38,662 nt of DNA, taken from NCBI RefSeq assembly GCF_017313335.1, contig NZ_JAFLQW010000667.1:1-38662 (forward strand), read 5' to 3'. The notes under the pieces are model-generated. The model did not search any database, had not been told where the DNA came from, and saw only the letters and a program-made list of their open reading frames with translations. The DNA comes from Phormidium pseudopriestleyi FRX01. GTDB lineage: Bacteria > Cyanobacteriota > Cyanobacteriia > Cyanobacteriales > Laspinemataceae. A program made the position numbers and the translations under genes. Positions 14,410 through 22,151 of the stretch are shown piece by piece (position 1 is the stretch's first letter; each line of letters starts with the position of its first letter).

Positions 14410-15810
14410 TTACAATCCTAGAAACAGCTTGGCCAGATTAAAGTAAATTAGAACACCTAATACATCCACCGCAGTGGTAATAAACGGCGCTGACATCAGG
14501 GCGGGATCTAACTTGATGGCGCGGAATAAAAACGGTAGGGACGAACCCGCCACCGATGCCAAAATTGAAATTGCAATCAGAGAAACGCCCACACAGAAAG
14601 CCACCTGAATATTCACCTGCAAGAGGAAATAGGCCCAGATGGTGGCGAGGGTTCCCAAAATTGTCCCCAGTAATGCTCCAGCAATCCCCTCACGGAAGAT
14701 GACTTTCATCGGTCCGAGTAAGCGCAGTTCATCGGTATTCATCCCGCGAATCACCACGGTGGAAGACTGGGCACCGACATTCCCTCCAGTTCCCGTGAGT
14801 AGGGGGATAAAGGCGGTGAGGACGACGACTTGCTGCAATAGGTCTTTTTGGGAGTTAATAATGGATCCGGTGACGGTATTGGTGAGCAATAAGACGAACA
14901 GCCACACGACACGCCGTCGCGCCACCGTCCATAAACTCATTTCAAAATAATTATCCCCATCGGACTGGACCCCACCCAAGGCATAAATATCCTCGGTGGT
15001 TTCCTGTTCCATAATGTCGATCGCATCATCAATGGTGATGACCCCGACTAAGCGTTGCTCGCGATCGACCACGGGGATCGCCAGGAAATCATAGCGCTGA
15101 ATCAGGCGAGAGACTTCCTCTCCGTCGGTATCCGTATGGACGAACACCACGTCTTGAGTCATGATTTCACTAATTTTTTCCTCGGGGGAACTAATCACCA
15201 AGTCCCGCAGGGAAACGATTCCGGTTAACCGGCGATCGCTATCCATGACGTAGAGGTAATAAATAATTTCCGCGACAGGCGACAGGGTGCGAATTCGTTC
15301 TAGGGTTTGACTGACGCTCATGTTTTCCCGGACGGAAATATATTCCGGGGTCATGACTCTCCCAGCAGTTCCCGATTCGTAGCCCATCAGCAGGGCGGTG
15401 GACTGCCATTCCGTGGGAGACAGTTGCGCCCGCAATCGGCGCACGACTTTCGAGGGCAACTCATCCAGCAGTCGGGCGCGATCGTCCGGGGACATATTGC
15501 CGATGATATCGAGGACATCCTGGCGCTTGAAGTCTTCTAAAAGCACCTGTTGGACGCTGGTATCGAGATGTTCGTAAACTTCCGTTGCTTCCTGTTTGGA
15601 TAGCAAGCGAAAGGCGATCGCCTGCATCGCTTCGGGCATTCCTTCGATCGCTTCGGCGATATCCACAGGTTGAACCGGGACTAAAATCGCTTTAGCCCCC
15701 TGGAGGTCCCCTTGTTTGAGGAGGGCTTCCAGTTGCGATCGCACTAAGTCAGGTATTTCTCTCCGCGACAGGGTCCCGAGGGGAGAGGATATCGGTTGAG
15801 GTTCAGTCAC
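14410..15810 (-). CDS. mgtE: MgtE-type Mg2+ transporter, copy 2
   Basis: A 466-residue MgtE with the full domain order: N-terminal helical superhelix (to about residue 150), paired CBS domains (about 155-275), a plug helix and five membrane helices. The pore signature GTGGNVGAQSST and the DPALMSAPFITT segment with the conserved pore Asp are intact. MgtE is a Mg2+-gated channel that closes when the cytosolic domain binds Mg2+. The start is GTG with GGGAG six bases upstream. It lies downstream of a paralogue in the same direction, 115 bases apart, probably co-transcribed. Confidence 0.95.
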   Translation of the reverse strand: MTEPQPISSPLGTLSRREIPDLVRSQLEALLKQGDLQGAKAILVPVQPVDIAEAIEGMPEAMQAIAFRLLSKQEATEVYEHLDTSVQQVLLEDFKRQDVLDIIGNMSPDDRARLLDELPSKVVRRLRAQLSPTEWQSTALLMGYESGTAGRVMTPEYISVRENMSVSQTLERIRTLSPVAEIIYYLYVMDSDRRLTGIVSLRDLVISSPEEKISEIMTQDVVFVHTDTDGEEVSRLIQRYDFLAIPVVDREQRLVGVITIDDAIDIMEQETTEDIYALGGVQSDGDNYFEMSLWTVARRRVVWLFVLLLTNTVTGSIINSQKDLLQQVVVLTAFIPLLTGTGGNVGAQSSTVVIRGMNTDELRLLGPMKVIFREGIAGALLGTILGTLATIWAYFLLQVNIQVAFCVGVSLIAISILASVAGSSLPFLFRAIKLDPALMSAPFITTAVDVLGVLIYFNLAKLFLGL

Positions 15811-15925
15811 GTTTAACTCCCTGGATCCAGTCCGATCACTATTCTATACAATTTAAGGGGACGCGAACCCGTCACCCGAGGCAAAACAGGGCGCGTCGAA
15901 CAGGATATCTCCAGTGGTTTCCCAG

Positions 15926-17341
15926 TCACTGCGTACCTCCCAAAAGCTGCTGTGCCACCGTTAAATAAATTAGCACCCCCAGGACATCCACAGCGGTGGT
16001 AATAAAGGGCGCTGACATCAATGCTGGATCAAAACCCATTCGATAAAATAAAAACGGCAGGGCGGATCCAGCGAAGGATGCCAGGATGGTAATCGCCAGC
16101 AAACTCACGCCCACGGAAATGGCAACGAGCAGATTTCCTGCTAAGAAATAGGCCCAAACGGTGACGACAATGGACAGCATGATCCCTAACAGCCCCCCGG
16201 CGATCGTCTCCCGTCCAATAATTCTCCAGGCTTTTCCTTCCCGAATTGCATTGATATTTAACCCGCGAATCACCACGGTGGAGGACTGTGCACCGACGTT
16301 CCCCCCCGTATCAATGAGTAAGGGAATAAACGCTGCCAGTGCGACCACTTGTTGGAGAATATCTTCTCGGGCCCGAATCACTGCCGAGGTTGCTGTATTT
16401 GTAATTAATAAAATAAACAACCAAACTACACGCTTTCGCACCACGGTGAATAGGTTGGTTTGAAAATAGTTTTCTCCCCCACTTTCCACCCCACCGAGGG
16501 CATAAATATCTTCCGTGGTTTCGGCTTCCACCACATCCATGACATCATCCACGGTGATAATGCCCACGAGACGTTGTTCGCTATCGACCACAGGCAAGGC
16601 TAGAAAATCATAGCGTTGAATTAATCGCGCTGCTTCCTCGCGATCGGTTTCCGTGGAAACAAACACGGGTTCTCGCCGAGTAATTTCTGATAACAGTTGT
16701 TGCGGTTCCGAGACGACTAAATCCCGCAGAGAAATCGTGCCAATTAAGTGCCGAGAGGCATCGGTTACATACAGATAATAAATGATTTCACTGACATTGG
16801 CTAAATTTCTAATCCGGTCTAGGGCATTTCCTATGGTCATGTTTTCTTTGACCGCGATATACTCCGGGGTCATCATTCTCCCGGCGCTGTCTGGGGGATA
16901 ACCTAAGAGCAAGGAGGTGGTTTGACGTTCGTCGGGACTCAGTTGTTCTAGGATACGCTTGACCACTTTGGCTGGCAATTCATCAAACAACCGGGCGCGG
17001 TCATCCGGGGACATTTTATCAACAATGTCCAGCACGTCCTGGCGTTTAAATTCTTCGATTAAGGCATATTGAATACTGGAGTCCAGATATTCATAAACCT
17101 CGATTGCCTCTTCTTTGGATAATAACCGAAAGGCGATCGCTTGCATGGTTTGCGGTAATCCTTCAATCGCCTCAGCGATATCAGCCGGTTGGACTGGAAC
17201 CAGTAATGCTTTTGCTCCGGGTAGGTTATTTTGTTCGAGTAATGCCTGCAATTGCGATCGCACGAGTTGGCGTAATGCGTCTCGGGTCGTCGGCTGAACG
17301 GACGGGACTTCCGTAATATTATCGTTATTATTATCGTTCAT
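15926..17341 (-). CDS. mgtE: MgtE-type Mg2+ transporter, copy 1
   Basis: A 471-residue paralogue of the next gene, with the same N, CBS-CBS and five-helix pore domains. The pore motif reads LLIDTGGNVGAQ, so an Ile-Asp replaces the Thr-Gly before TGGN in its neighbour. Such a difference near the selectivity region could alter ion handling. The N-terminus starts with a low-complexity Asn/Asp run (MNDNNNDN). It has an unusually long upstream region with a promoter, small ORFs and hairpins, suggesting post-initiation control. The two copies may be an ancient tandem duplication with divided roles. Confidence 0.95.
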   Translation of the reverse strand: MNDNNNDNITEVPSVQPTTRDALRQLVRSQLQALLEQNNLPGAKALLVPVQPADIAEAIEGLPQTMQAIAFRLLSKEEAIEVYEYLDSSIQYALIEEFKRQDVLDIVDKMSPDDRARLFDELPAKVVKRILEQLSPDERQTTSLLLGYPPDSAGRMMTPEYIAVKENMTIGNALDRIRNLANVSEIIYYLYVTDASRHLIGTISLRDLVVSEPQQLLSEITRREPVFVSTETDREEAARLIQRYDFLALPVVDSEQRLVGIITVDDVMDVVEAETTEDIYALGGVESGGENYFQTNLFTVVRKRVVWLFILLITNTATSAVIRAREDILQQVVALAAFIPLLIDTGGNVGAQSSTVVIRGLNINAIREGKAWRIIGRETIAGGLLGIMLSIVVTVWAYFLAGNLLVAISVGVSLLAITILASFAGSALPFLFYRMGFDPALMSAPFITTAVDVLGVLIYLTVAQQLLGGTQ

Positions 17342-17628
17342 GCTCTACTCTCTCATTGATTCTACATTTTGGAGTGTGTTTTGGGGTTTGTTCCCCAATC
17401 TTCTATAGAGTCTAATGCAGGCGAAATCAGGCAACAGAATCTCAGGTTTGTTGCGATCGCTGTTGCAGAATTCCCCTTCATGATATTTCCAAGCGCATCC
17501 AGTTCGCGATGGACCAAGGATTTATTTCCATTGGCGATCGCGACCCAAAACGCTAACCAAAATTAGCAACAGGGGCTTTAATTTCTGATCCGGCATCCAG
17601 TTAGGCTAACTGTTTGCTGGCCTAACCC

Positions 17629-17667
17629 TCATCCGTCGTTTAAATCTTTAAGCTTTCTGTGATTCAT
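17629..17667 (-). CDS. Leader mini-ORF, 12 codons
   Basis: MNHRKLKDLNDG, preceded by a consensus GGAGG six bases before its ATG and sitting just below the 9-bp hairpin. The ribosome-binding site is stronger than that of mgtE itself. The ORF ends next to the competing GTTAGGC hairpins, so translation could decide which one forms. It may alternatively be chance. Confidence 0.35.
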   Translation of the reverse strand: MNHRKLKDLNDG

Positions 17668-17743
17668 GGTTTACCTCCATTCCTAACATGACCGCCCTCT
17701 TCCCGGGCGGTCACGAGATGAACCAGAAAACTCACAGGTGGAG

Positions 17744-17875
17744 TCACACTAGGTCATTTCTCTGACTAAACCGCCCAGTTGTGGGGAAACGCGGTCGAGG
17801 TTCGTCTAAAGGCTCGTCAGCCATTGAGTCTGCCTGAGTAATCGTTGGAATACAACTACTACCAGAGCTTTCCAC
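17744..17875 (-). CDS. Leader ORF, Asp/Glu-Pro then Pro/Arg-rich
   Basis: A 43-codon frame starting at GTG with AAGGA eight bases upstream, or 26 codons from an internal ATG at 17824. The centre reads MADEPLDEPRPRFP. An acidic-proline stretch followed by arginines resembles enterobacterial MgtL (MEPDPTPLPRRR), whose translation is destabilised at low Mg2+ and so induces a Mg2+ transporter. The match is of composition and context, not homology. It is the first ORF of the mgtE transcript. Confidence 0.4.
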   Translation of the reverse strand: MESSGSSCIPTITQADSMADEPLDEPRPRFPTTGRFSQRNDLV

Positions 17876-17946
17876 TTGAGTATTCCTTACTTGTTTAAGT
17901 TGCGTTTAAGATTGGGCAGTTCAGATGGTTCTGAAAGCCCTTTTTT

Positions 17947-17975
17947 CTTATACCACTCTTCAGAAAACAGGTCAA
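17947..17975 (-). promoter_or_regulatory. Sigma-70-type promoter for the mgtE leader
   Basis: TTGACC (-35) and TATAAG (-10) are separated by exactly 17 bp on the minus strand. This is among the best box pairs in the window. Transcription would start near 17940, about 600 nt before mgtE. Confidence 0.6.
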
Positions 17976-18022
17976 GCTTTTTTTTATTTTTTTACGAAAA
18001 AGGTTTTTCACTCTCCCCATCG

Positions 18023-18060
18023 GGTCAGAAGTTGGCTGGAGATTATCCATACTTCTGACC
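18023..18060 (-). terminator. Long-stem hairpin after the antiporter gene
   Basis: GGTCAGAAGT and ACTTCTGACC pair over 10 bp with an 18-nt loop, about 80 bases past the antiporter stop. There is no immediate T-run on the minus strand, so it could be a processing or stability hairpin rather than a true terminator. Confidence 0.35.
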
Positions 18061-18138
18061 GTTTGCTCAATTCTAAAACTCCGCCCTGAAAATCCCTCTA
18101 TCCCGTTTTCAAAGGGGAAATTTCAGAGAAAAATTGCT

Positions 18139-19785
18139 CTAGTTCTGAGCAGTTTCCACGGCGATATCCCCGGTTTGGACGACTAAAACAGGAACGCGAC
18201 TCCCCGCTAAAACCCCTTGAGAAACCGACCCCACTGCCGCCCCTTGTCGGTCTGGATTAGGGCGTTTCCCGACCACAATCGCCGTGACCGGATGGGCTTG
18301 CGACCAGGCCAAAATTGTATCCACAACTGGACCTTTTTCAGTCATAAACCGATGGCGAATATCCGCTAAAATTCCCTGGGTTATCTTCTGAATTGCTTGA
18401 ATTTCCTCCGGATTGTCTTCTGTGACTACATACAAAACAATCGCCTCTCCATGACTACGCCGAGCTAAATCTGCCGTTTGTTTCAAAACTTCCATTGCCC
18501 CCGGCGAACGATCCACTGCTGCCAAAAACAGAGTCCGAGCATTCACCGTCACTTTTGTTGGGTCTACTTCTCCTTTTTTTAGCAATTTTGGAGCAAAAGT
18601 TGGAATTGCCCAAGCCCCCAAAGGAGCAGTCACTAAAATTGCCAAGGCAGCAATGGCTAAAATAATTTCACCCCCTTCAATTCCATAAGCTAAAGGTAAC
18701 GCACCCAAGGCCGCCTGCACTGTTGCTTTTGCAGAATTTCCAGGTAACAAAAACAGTTTTTCTTGCCAATTCCAATTACTCCCTGCCGTAGAAAGTGTCC
18801 AACCCAGGGTTCGCCCGATTAATAAACCCACGGCTAAAATAGCAAGGCCGGGTAAGAACATCTCGCCCAAAACTTGGAGATGAATACTGGCTCCCATTAA
18901 CACAAATAAGACAATTTCCGCCACAATCCATAGGGTATTAAATCCATTGCGGAGTTGACGGGCCAGGGGTGCATCCAGTTCGATTAAAAAGAATCCCATT
19001 GACATGACCGCTAGATACCCCGAAAAATAAGGGAATTGGCGGGCGGCAATCACGGCAAATGCCGCCACAACTGCGGCGATTAAGACATCTTGAACCTGAT
19101 TTTTACTCCAGCTTTGGTGTTCGAGGAGAGAGACTAATAATTGGGCGGCTAAATAACCGGCAATGGTTCCTAAAATCACCTGCATAACTGCTTGGAGGGG
19201 AAGTAATAAGAGCGGATTTAATGAGAGTCTCCCGGGCAAAATGACTCGCTCCATTTCCCCTTGTTGGAGGAAATTTAACAGTAAACTGAAAACAAGTAAT
19301 AGCACAACATCAGAAAGGGCCGACCCGGTTAAAATGGCATCGGGAATACCTTTTTCGACGCCCCAACCCAAGCGTTTGAGACGCAACATTCCCGGGACAA
19401 TGACGGCGGGAGATTCGGCGGCAATAATGCAACCGAGGAGCAATCCAGTTAATAGGTCAAACTGGAAGAGAAACATCGCCGCAATGGCGATCGCAATTGC
19501 TTCTAAGATAGCGGGTAAAATGCCTAATCGTAGAGCTACGGTTCCCTGTTCCGCCAACTTTTCGCGATCGAGTCCGAGTCCCGCTTTCATCAGGATAATC
19601 ATCACCGCCACGGTTCTCAAATCATCCGCAGCCGCAAGAATTCCCGGTTCTAGGCGATTTCCCACCTCGGGACCGAGGATGATCCCCACCAAAATCATGC
19701 CAATGAGCGGGGGTGCACCGAGGCGACGGGCGAACTGACCCGCAAAAAAGCCCATCCCTAAGATCCAAATTGTACTGATTAACAT
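18139..19785 (-). CDS. Cation:proton antiporter with C-terminal universal-stress domain, fluoride-riboswitch controlled
   Basis: 548 residues: about twelve membrane helices of the CPA (NhaP/Kef-like) superfamily in residues 1-400, including LMKAGLGLD, AAESPAVIVPG and GNSAKATVQAALG, then a cytosolic UspA-type domain (about 415-545) ending GSVSQGVLAGSRVPVLVV, the usual nucleotide-binding pattern. The gene follows a fluoride aptamer. Antiporter genes are among those known to lie behind fluoride riboswitches, so the likely role is fluoride expulsion or the linked ion balance, rather than plain sodium export. AGGAG lies eight bases before the ATG and is part of a hairpin. Substrate is inference from the riboswitch. 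Confidence 0.93.
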   Translation of the reverse strand: MLISTIWILGMGFFAGQFARRLGAPPLIGMILVGIILGPEVGNRLEPGILAAADDLRTVAVMIILMKAGLGLDREKLAEQGTVALRLGILPAILEAIAIAIAAMFLFQFDLLTGLLLGCIIAAESPAVIVPGMLRLKRLGWGVEKGIPDAILTGSALSDVVLLLVFSLLLNFLQQGEMERVILPGRLSLNPLLLLPLQAVMQVILGTIAGYLAAQLLVSLLEHQSWSKNQVQDVLIAAVVAAFAVIAARQFPYFSGYLAVMSMGFFLIELDAPLARQLRNGFNTLWIVAEIVLFVLMGASIHLQVLGEMFLPGLAILAVGLLIGRTLGWTLSTAGSNWNWQEKLFLLPGNSAKATVQAALGALPLAYGIEGGEIILAIAALAILVTAPLGAWAIPTFAPKLLKKGEVDPTKVTVNARTLFLAAVDRSPGAMEVLKQTADLARRSHGEAIVLYVVTEDNPEEIQAIQKITQGILADIRHRFMTEKGPVVDTILAWSQAHPVTAIVVGKRPNPDRQGAAVGSVSQGVLAGSRVPVLVVQTGDIAVETAQN

Positions 19786-19793
19786 TGCTCATG

Positions 19794-19827
19794 CTCCTGA
19801 ACAGTTGTGCAGTGGCTGCTCCAGGAG
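19794..19827 (-). promoter_or_regulatory. Hairpin masking the antiporter ribosome-binding site
   Basis: CTCCTG pairs with CAGGAG, which contains the Shine-Dalgarno sequence AGGAG of the antiporter gene. It lies between the fluoride aptamer and the start codon, so translation is probably what the switch controls. Confidence 0.5.
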
Positions 19828-19845
19828 TGGATTGATGCGATCGCC

Positions 19846-19945
19846 CTACCTCCCGGCATTCAGCCAAGAAAGGTAGGAGCCATCAGCCGTTCAGCCCCCC
19901 ATCGGGATCGCTGAATTGGCGGTTATGGCGAGCTCCATCGCCTTC
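19846..19945 (-). promoter_or_regulatory. Fluoride riboswitch (crcB motif)
   Basis: On the minus strand from 19942: GGCGATGGAGCTCGCC, then ATAACCGCC, a variable hairpin (AATTCAGC...GCTGAA), then GGCTGATGGCTCCTACC ending at 19872. This matches the crcB/fluoride aptamer: a GGCGATGG...CGCC stem, the AACCGC segment and the nearly invariant CTGATGGCTCCTAC. Its 3' end (CCTACCT) can instead pair with AGGTAGG just downstream, giving an alternative stem that would serve as part of the expression platform. Fluoride binding stabilises the aptamer and turns the downstream gene on in known members. Confidence 0.93.
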
Positions 19946-20134
19946 AATCTTAAATCAGGACTTAATATAGCATGAATTTCCGCAACAATCCATCGATTGA
20001 CCCTTTTTTTGCTCGGACCGAATGACTCAAAAATCATCCCCCTGCTGGCAGAATCTCTTTCTGGAGGTAGAATCCACCGGAGGATTAAGTTTTGTAAAAT
20101 TCACAGCAAGCGGGAATTTAATAGGAGTTTTTTC

Positions 20135-21832
20135 ATGTCTCAGTACGATGTAATTATAATTGGAGCCGGTCATAACGGCTTAGTCTGTGCGGCTTACATT
20201 TTAAAAGCGGGTAAAAGTGTTTTAGTTTTAGAAAAACGCTCAGTTCCCGGGGGTGCAGCAACGACAGAAGAATCCTTGCCTGAAGAAGCACCGGGTTTTA
20301 AATTTAACCTCTGTGCGATCGACCATGAATTTATCCATCTCGGGCCAGTGGTGGAAGAATTAGAACTGAAAAAATATGGATTGGACTATCTGTATTGCGA
20401 CCCGGTACTGTTTTGTCCACAACCCGATGGAAAATATTTTCTCGGCCATAAATCCGTAGACCAAACCTGTCGTGAAATTGCCCGCTACAGTGAGCGCGAC
20501 GCCCAGAAATATGGTGAATTTGTCCAATATTGGCAGCGAGTTTTGAATGCGATCGCCCCGATATTCAACGCGCCGCCTAAATCGATTATCGATATCACTG
20601 GCAATTATAATTTCGATAAAATTAAAGACCTACTGTCTTTACTCGGAACCCCGGATAAAATCCTTGATTTTGCCCGAACCATGCTCAGTAGTCCTCAAGA
20701 TATGTTAGAGGAATGGTTTGATACCGAAGTTGTCAAAGCACCTTTAGCTAGACTCGCCGCAGAAATGAGCGTACCTCCCTCACAAAAAGGGATGTCTGTC
20801 GGTGCAATTATGATGGCAATGCGGCATAATCCCGGGATGGCGAGACCCCGAGGAGGAACCGGCGCACTCACCCAAGCATTAGTGAATCGAGTCACCAGTC
20901 TTGGGGGTGAAATTTTGTGCGATCGCGGCGTCGAAAAAATTTTAATCGATAATGGTCGTGCCGTCGGTGTCCGCGTTGACGGAGGACAAGAATACCGCGC
21001 CAAAGAAGGAGTTATTTCCAATATTGATGTCAAACGAGTCTTCTTAAATCTTGTTGATCCAGGGGATATTGATTCCCGCGATCCCAACTTACGCGAGCGG
21101 GTAGAACGCCGCATTGTGAACAACAATGAAAGTATTCTCAAACTGGATTGTGCCCTCTCGGAAATACCCAGATTTGAAGCCTACAATCATCAAGATGAGT
21201 ATTTAATTGGGTCCGTCGTTATTGCCGATTCCGTGCATCATGTAGAAACAGCTCATAGTCTCTGTCAACTTGGCATTGTTCCGGATGAAAATCCCTCCAT
21301 GTATGCCGTAGTTCCCACGGTTCTCGACCCATCAATGGCCCCGGAAGGAAAGCATACCCTCTGGGTGGAATTCTTCGCTCCCTATCAGATTTACGGCGCA
21401 GAAGGAACCGGACAAAAGGGCACTGGGTGGACCGACGAACTCAAAAACAAAGTGGCCGATCGCCTGATTGATAAACTCTCCGATTATGCACCTAATCTCA
21501 AAAATTCAATTATTGCGCGACGGGTAGAAAGTCCAGCGGAACTCAGCGATCGCCTTGGGTCTTATAAGGGAAATCACTACCATATTGACATGACCTTAGA
21601 CCAGATGATTTTCTTCCGCCCCCTCCCGGAAATTGCTAATTACAAAACGCCCATTGACGGGCTGTTTTTAACCGGCGCTGGAACTCATCCCGGCGGTTCG
21701 ATTTCGGGAATGCCCGGACGGAACTGTGCCCGGGTATTTTTATTCCAACAGCAACCCATGAGCCAAACTTTAAAAGATGTGACAAATTCAGTCAAATCAA
21801 TAGCAAATTCAGTGTTTAATTTGTCAAGTTGA
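20135..21832 (+). CDS. crtO: CrtO-type beta-carotene ketolase
   Basis: 565 residues of the CrtO family (Synechocystis slr0088-like), related to phytoene desaturase. The N-terminal FAD-binding motif is IIIGAGHNGLVCAAYILKAG, followed by EKRSVPGGAATTEE. Further hallmarks are NLCAIDHEFIHLGP, MARPRGGTGAL, and the C-terminal FLTGAGTHPGGSISGMPGRN. The enzyme introduces a keto group into beta-carotene giving echinenone, a pigment also used by orange carotenoid protein. The true start is the ATG at 20135 with AGGAG seven bases upstream; the upstream in-frame ATG at 19997 lies near the riboswitch and adds 46 implausible residues. It is transcribed divergently from the fluoride-regulated antiporter. Confidence 0.94.
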   Translation: MSQYDVIIIGAGHNGLVCAAYILKAGKSVLVLEKRSVPGGAATTEESLPEEAPGFKFNLCAIDHEFIHLGPVVEELELKKYGLDYLYCDPVLFCPQPDGKYFLGHKSVDQTCREIARYSERDAQKYGEFVQYWQRVLNAIAPIFNAPPKSIIDITGNYNFDKIKDLLSLLGTPDKILDFARTMLSSPQDMLEEWFDTEVVKAPLARLAAEMSVPPSQKGMSVGAIMMAMRHNPGMARPRGGTGALTQALVNRVTSLGGEILCDRGVEKILIDNGRAVGVRVDGGQEYRAKEGVISNIDVKRVFLNLVDPGDIDSRDPNLRERVERRIVNNNESILKLDCALSEIPRFEAYNHQDEYLIGSVVIADSVHHVETAHSLCQLGIVPDENPSMYAVVPTVLDPSMAPEGKHTLWVEFFAPYQIYGAEGTGQKGTGWTDELKNKVADRLIDKLSDYAPNLKNSIIARRVESPAELSDRLGSYKGNHYHIDMTLDQMIFFRPLPEIANYKTPIDGLFLTGAGTHPGGSISGMPGRNCARVFLFQQQPMSQTLKDVTNSVKSIANSVFNLSS

Positions 21833-21937
21833 TTTCGAGAATTAAAATTAGGATTCTCACGATGAATCAAAGACCTAACCCCCACCCCGCCTTACCCGTC
21901 TAAGTTTTTGAGAAAAAACTTGACTCAATCTCTGGTC

Positions 21938-21961
21938 CCCTCCCCTGTATCTTGGGGAGGG
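21938..21961. terminator. Hairpin repeat after crtO
   Basis: CCCTCCCC and GGGGAGGG pair over 8 bp around an 8-nt loop, about 105 bases past the crtO stop. A second small hairpin, AAGTTTTT/AAAAACTT (around 21902-21921), is closer. Neither has a classic T-run; both may stabilise or end the transcript. Confidence 0.4.
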
Positions 21962-22151
21962 TTATGGCATTTCATATCATAAAAAATCATAATCAACCGT
22001 AAGGTTAAGTTCCTTTTTGTAGCACCCGATTTAGCTTTCAAATCAAGAGCATAGCTTTCTGCATTATGGAGATGATTGTTTGTTTCAACCGTTGGCCAAT
22101 TACCCGAATTAGTTGTTTCTGTCATCAATTAATAAAAGAGGAGCGATCGCT

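Larger units (their letters stand above)
17342..17939 (-). promoter_or_regulatory. Long structured leader of mgtE, candidate attenuator
   Basis: From the promoter at 17947-17975 the transcript would run about 600 nt before the mgtE ATG. In order it carries a 43-codon ORF, a 9-bp hairpin (TGACCGCCC/GGGCGGTCA, 17689-17713), a GGAGG-led 12-codon ORF, and then segments that can pair in more than one way. CAGTTA/TAACTG (17598-17612) overlaps GTTAGGC/GCCTAAC (17600-17606 with 17620-17626). A GCTAA/TTAGC hairpin (17552-17567) is followed by GTTTT, a weak terminator. Mutually exclusive hairpins plus short ORFs upstream of a Mg2+ channel suggest regulation. No known riboswitch class is recognised. Confidence 0.45.

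Noticed and set aside
15811-15925. Separate promoter or riboswitch between the two mgtE genes
   Set aside because: No box pair or conserved hairpin seen; read-through from the upstream copy is simpler.
17876-18058. 60-codon plus-strand ORF
   Set aside because: Low-complexity Phe/Ser reading through T-runs and a hairpin; the opposite strand has a good promoter here.
19163-19738. 191-codon plus-strand ORF inside the antiporter
   Set aside because: Antisense of membrane helices; Arg/Ile/Ser-rich composition typical of a shadow frame.
9160-21832. Carotenoid gene cluster (CrtISO-like plus CrtO)
   Set aside because: The first is a truncated remnant, about 10 kb away from crtO with unrelated genes between.
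21925-22128. 67-codon minus-strand ORF between crtO and the second antiporter
   Set aside because: The first ~45 residues look mildly protein-like, but there is no ribosome-binding site and the end runs through a hairpin repeat.
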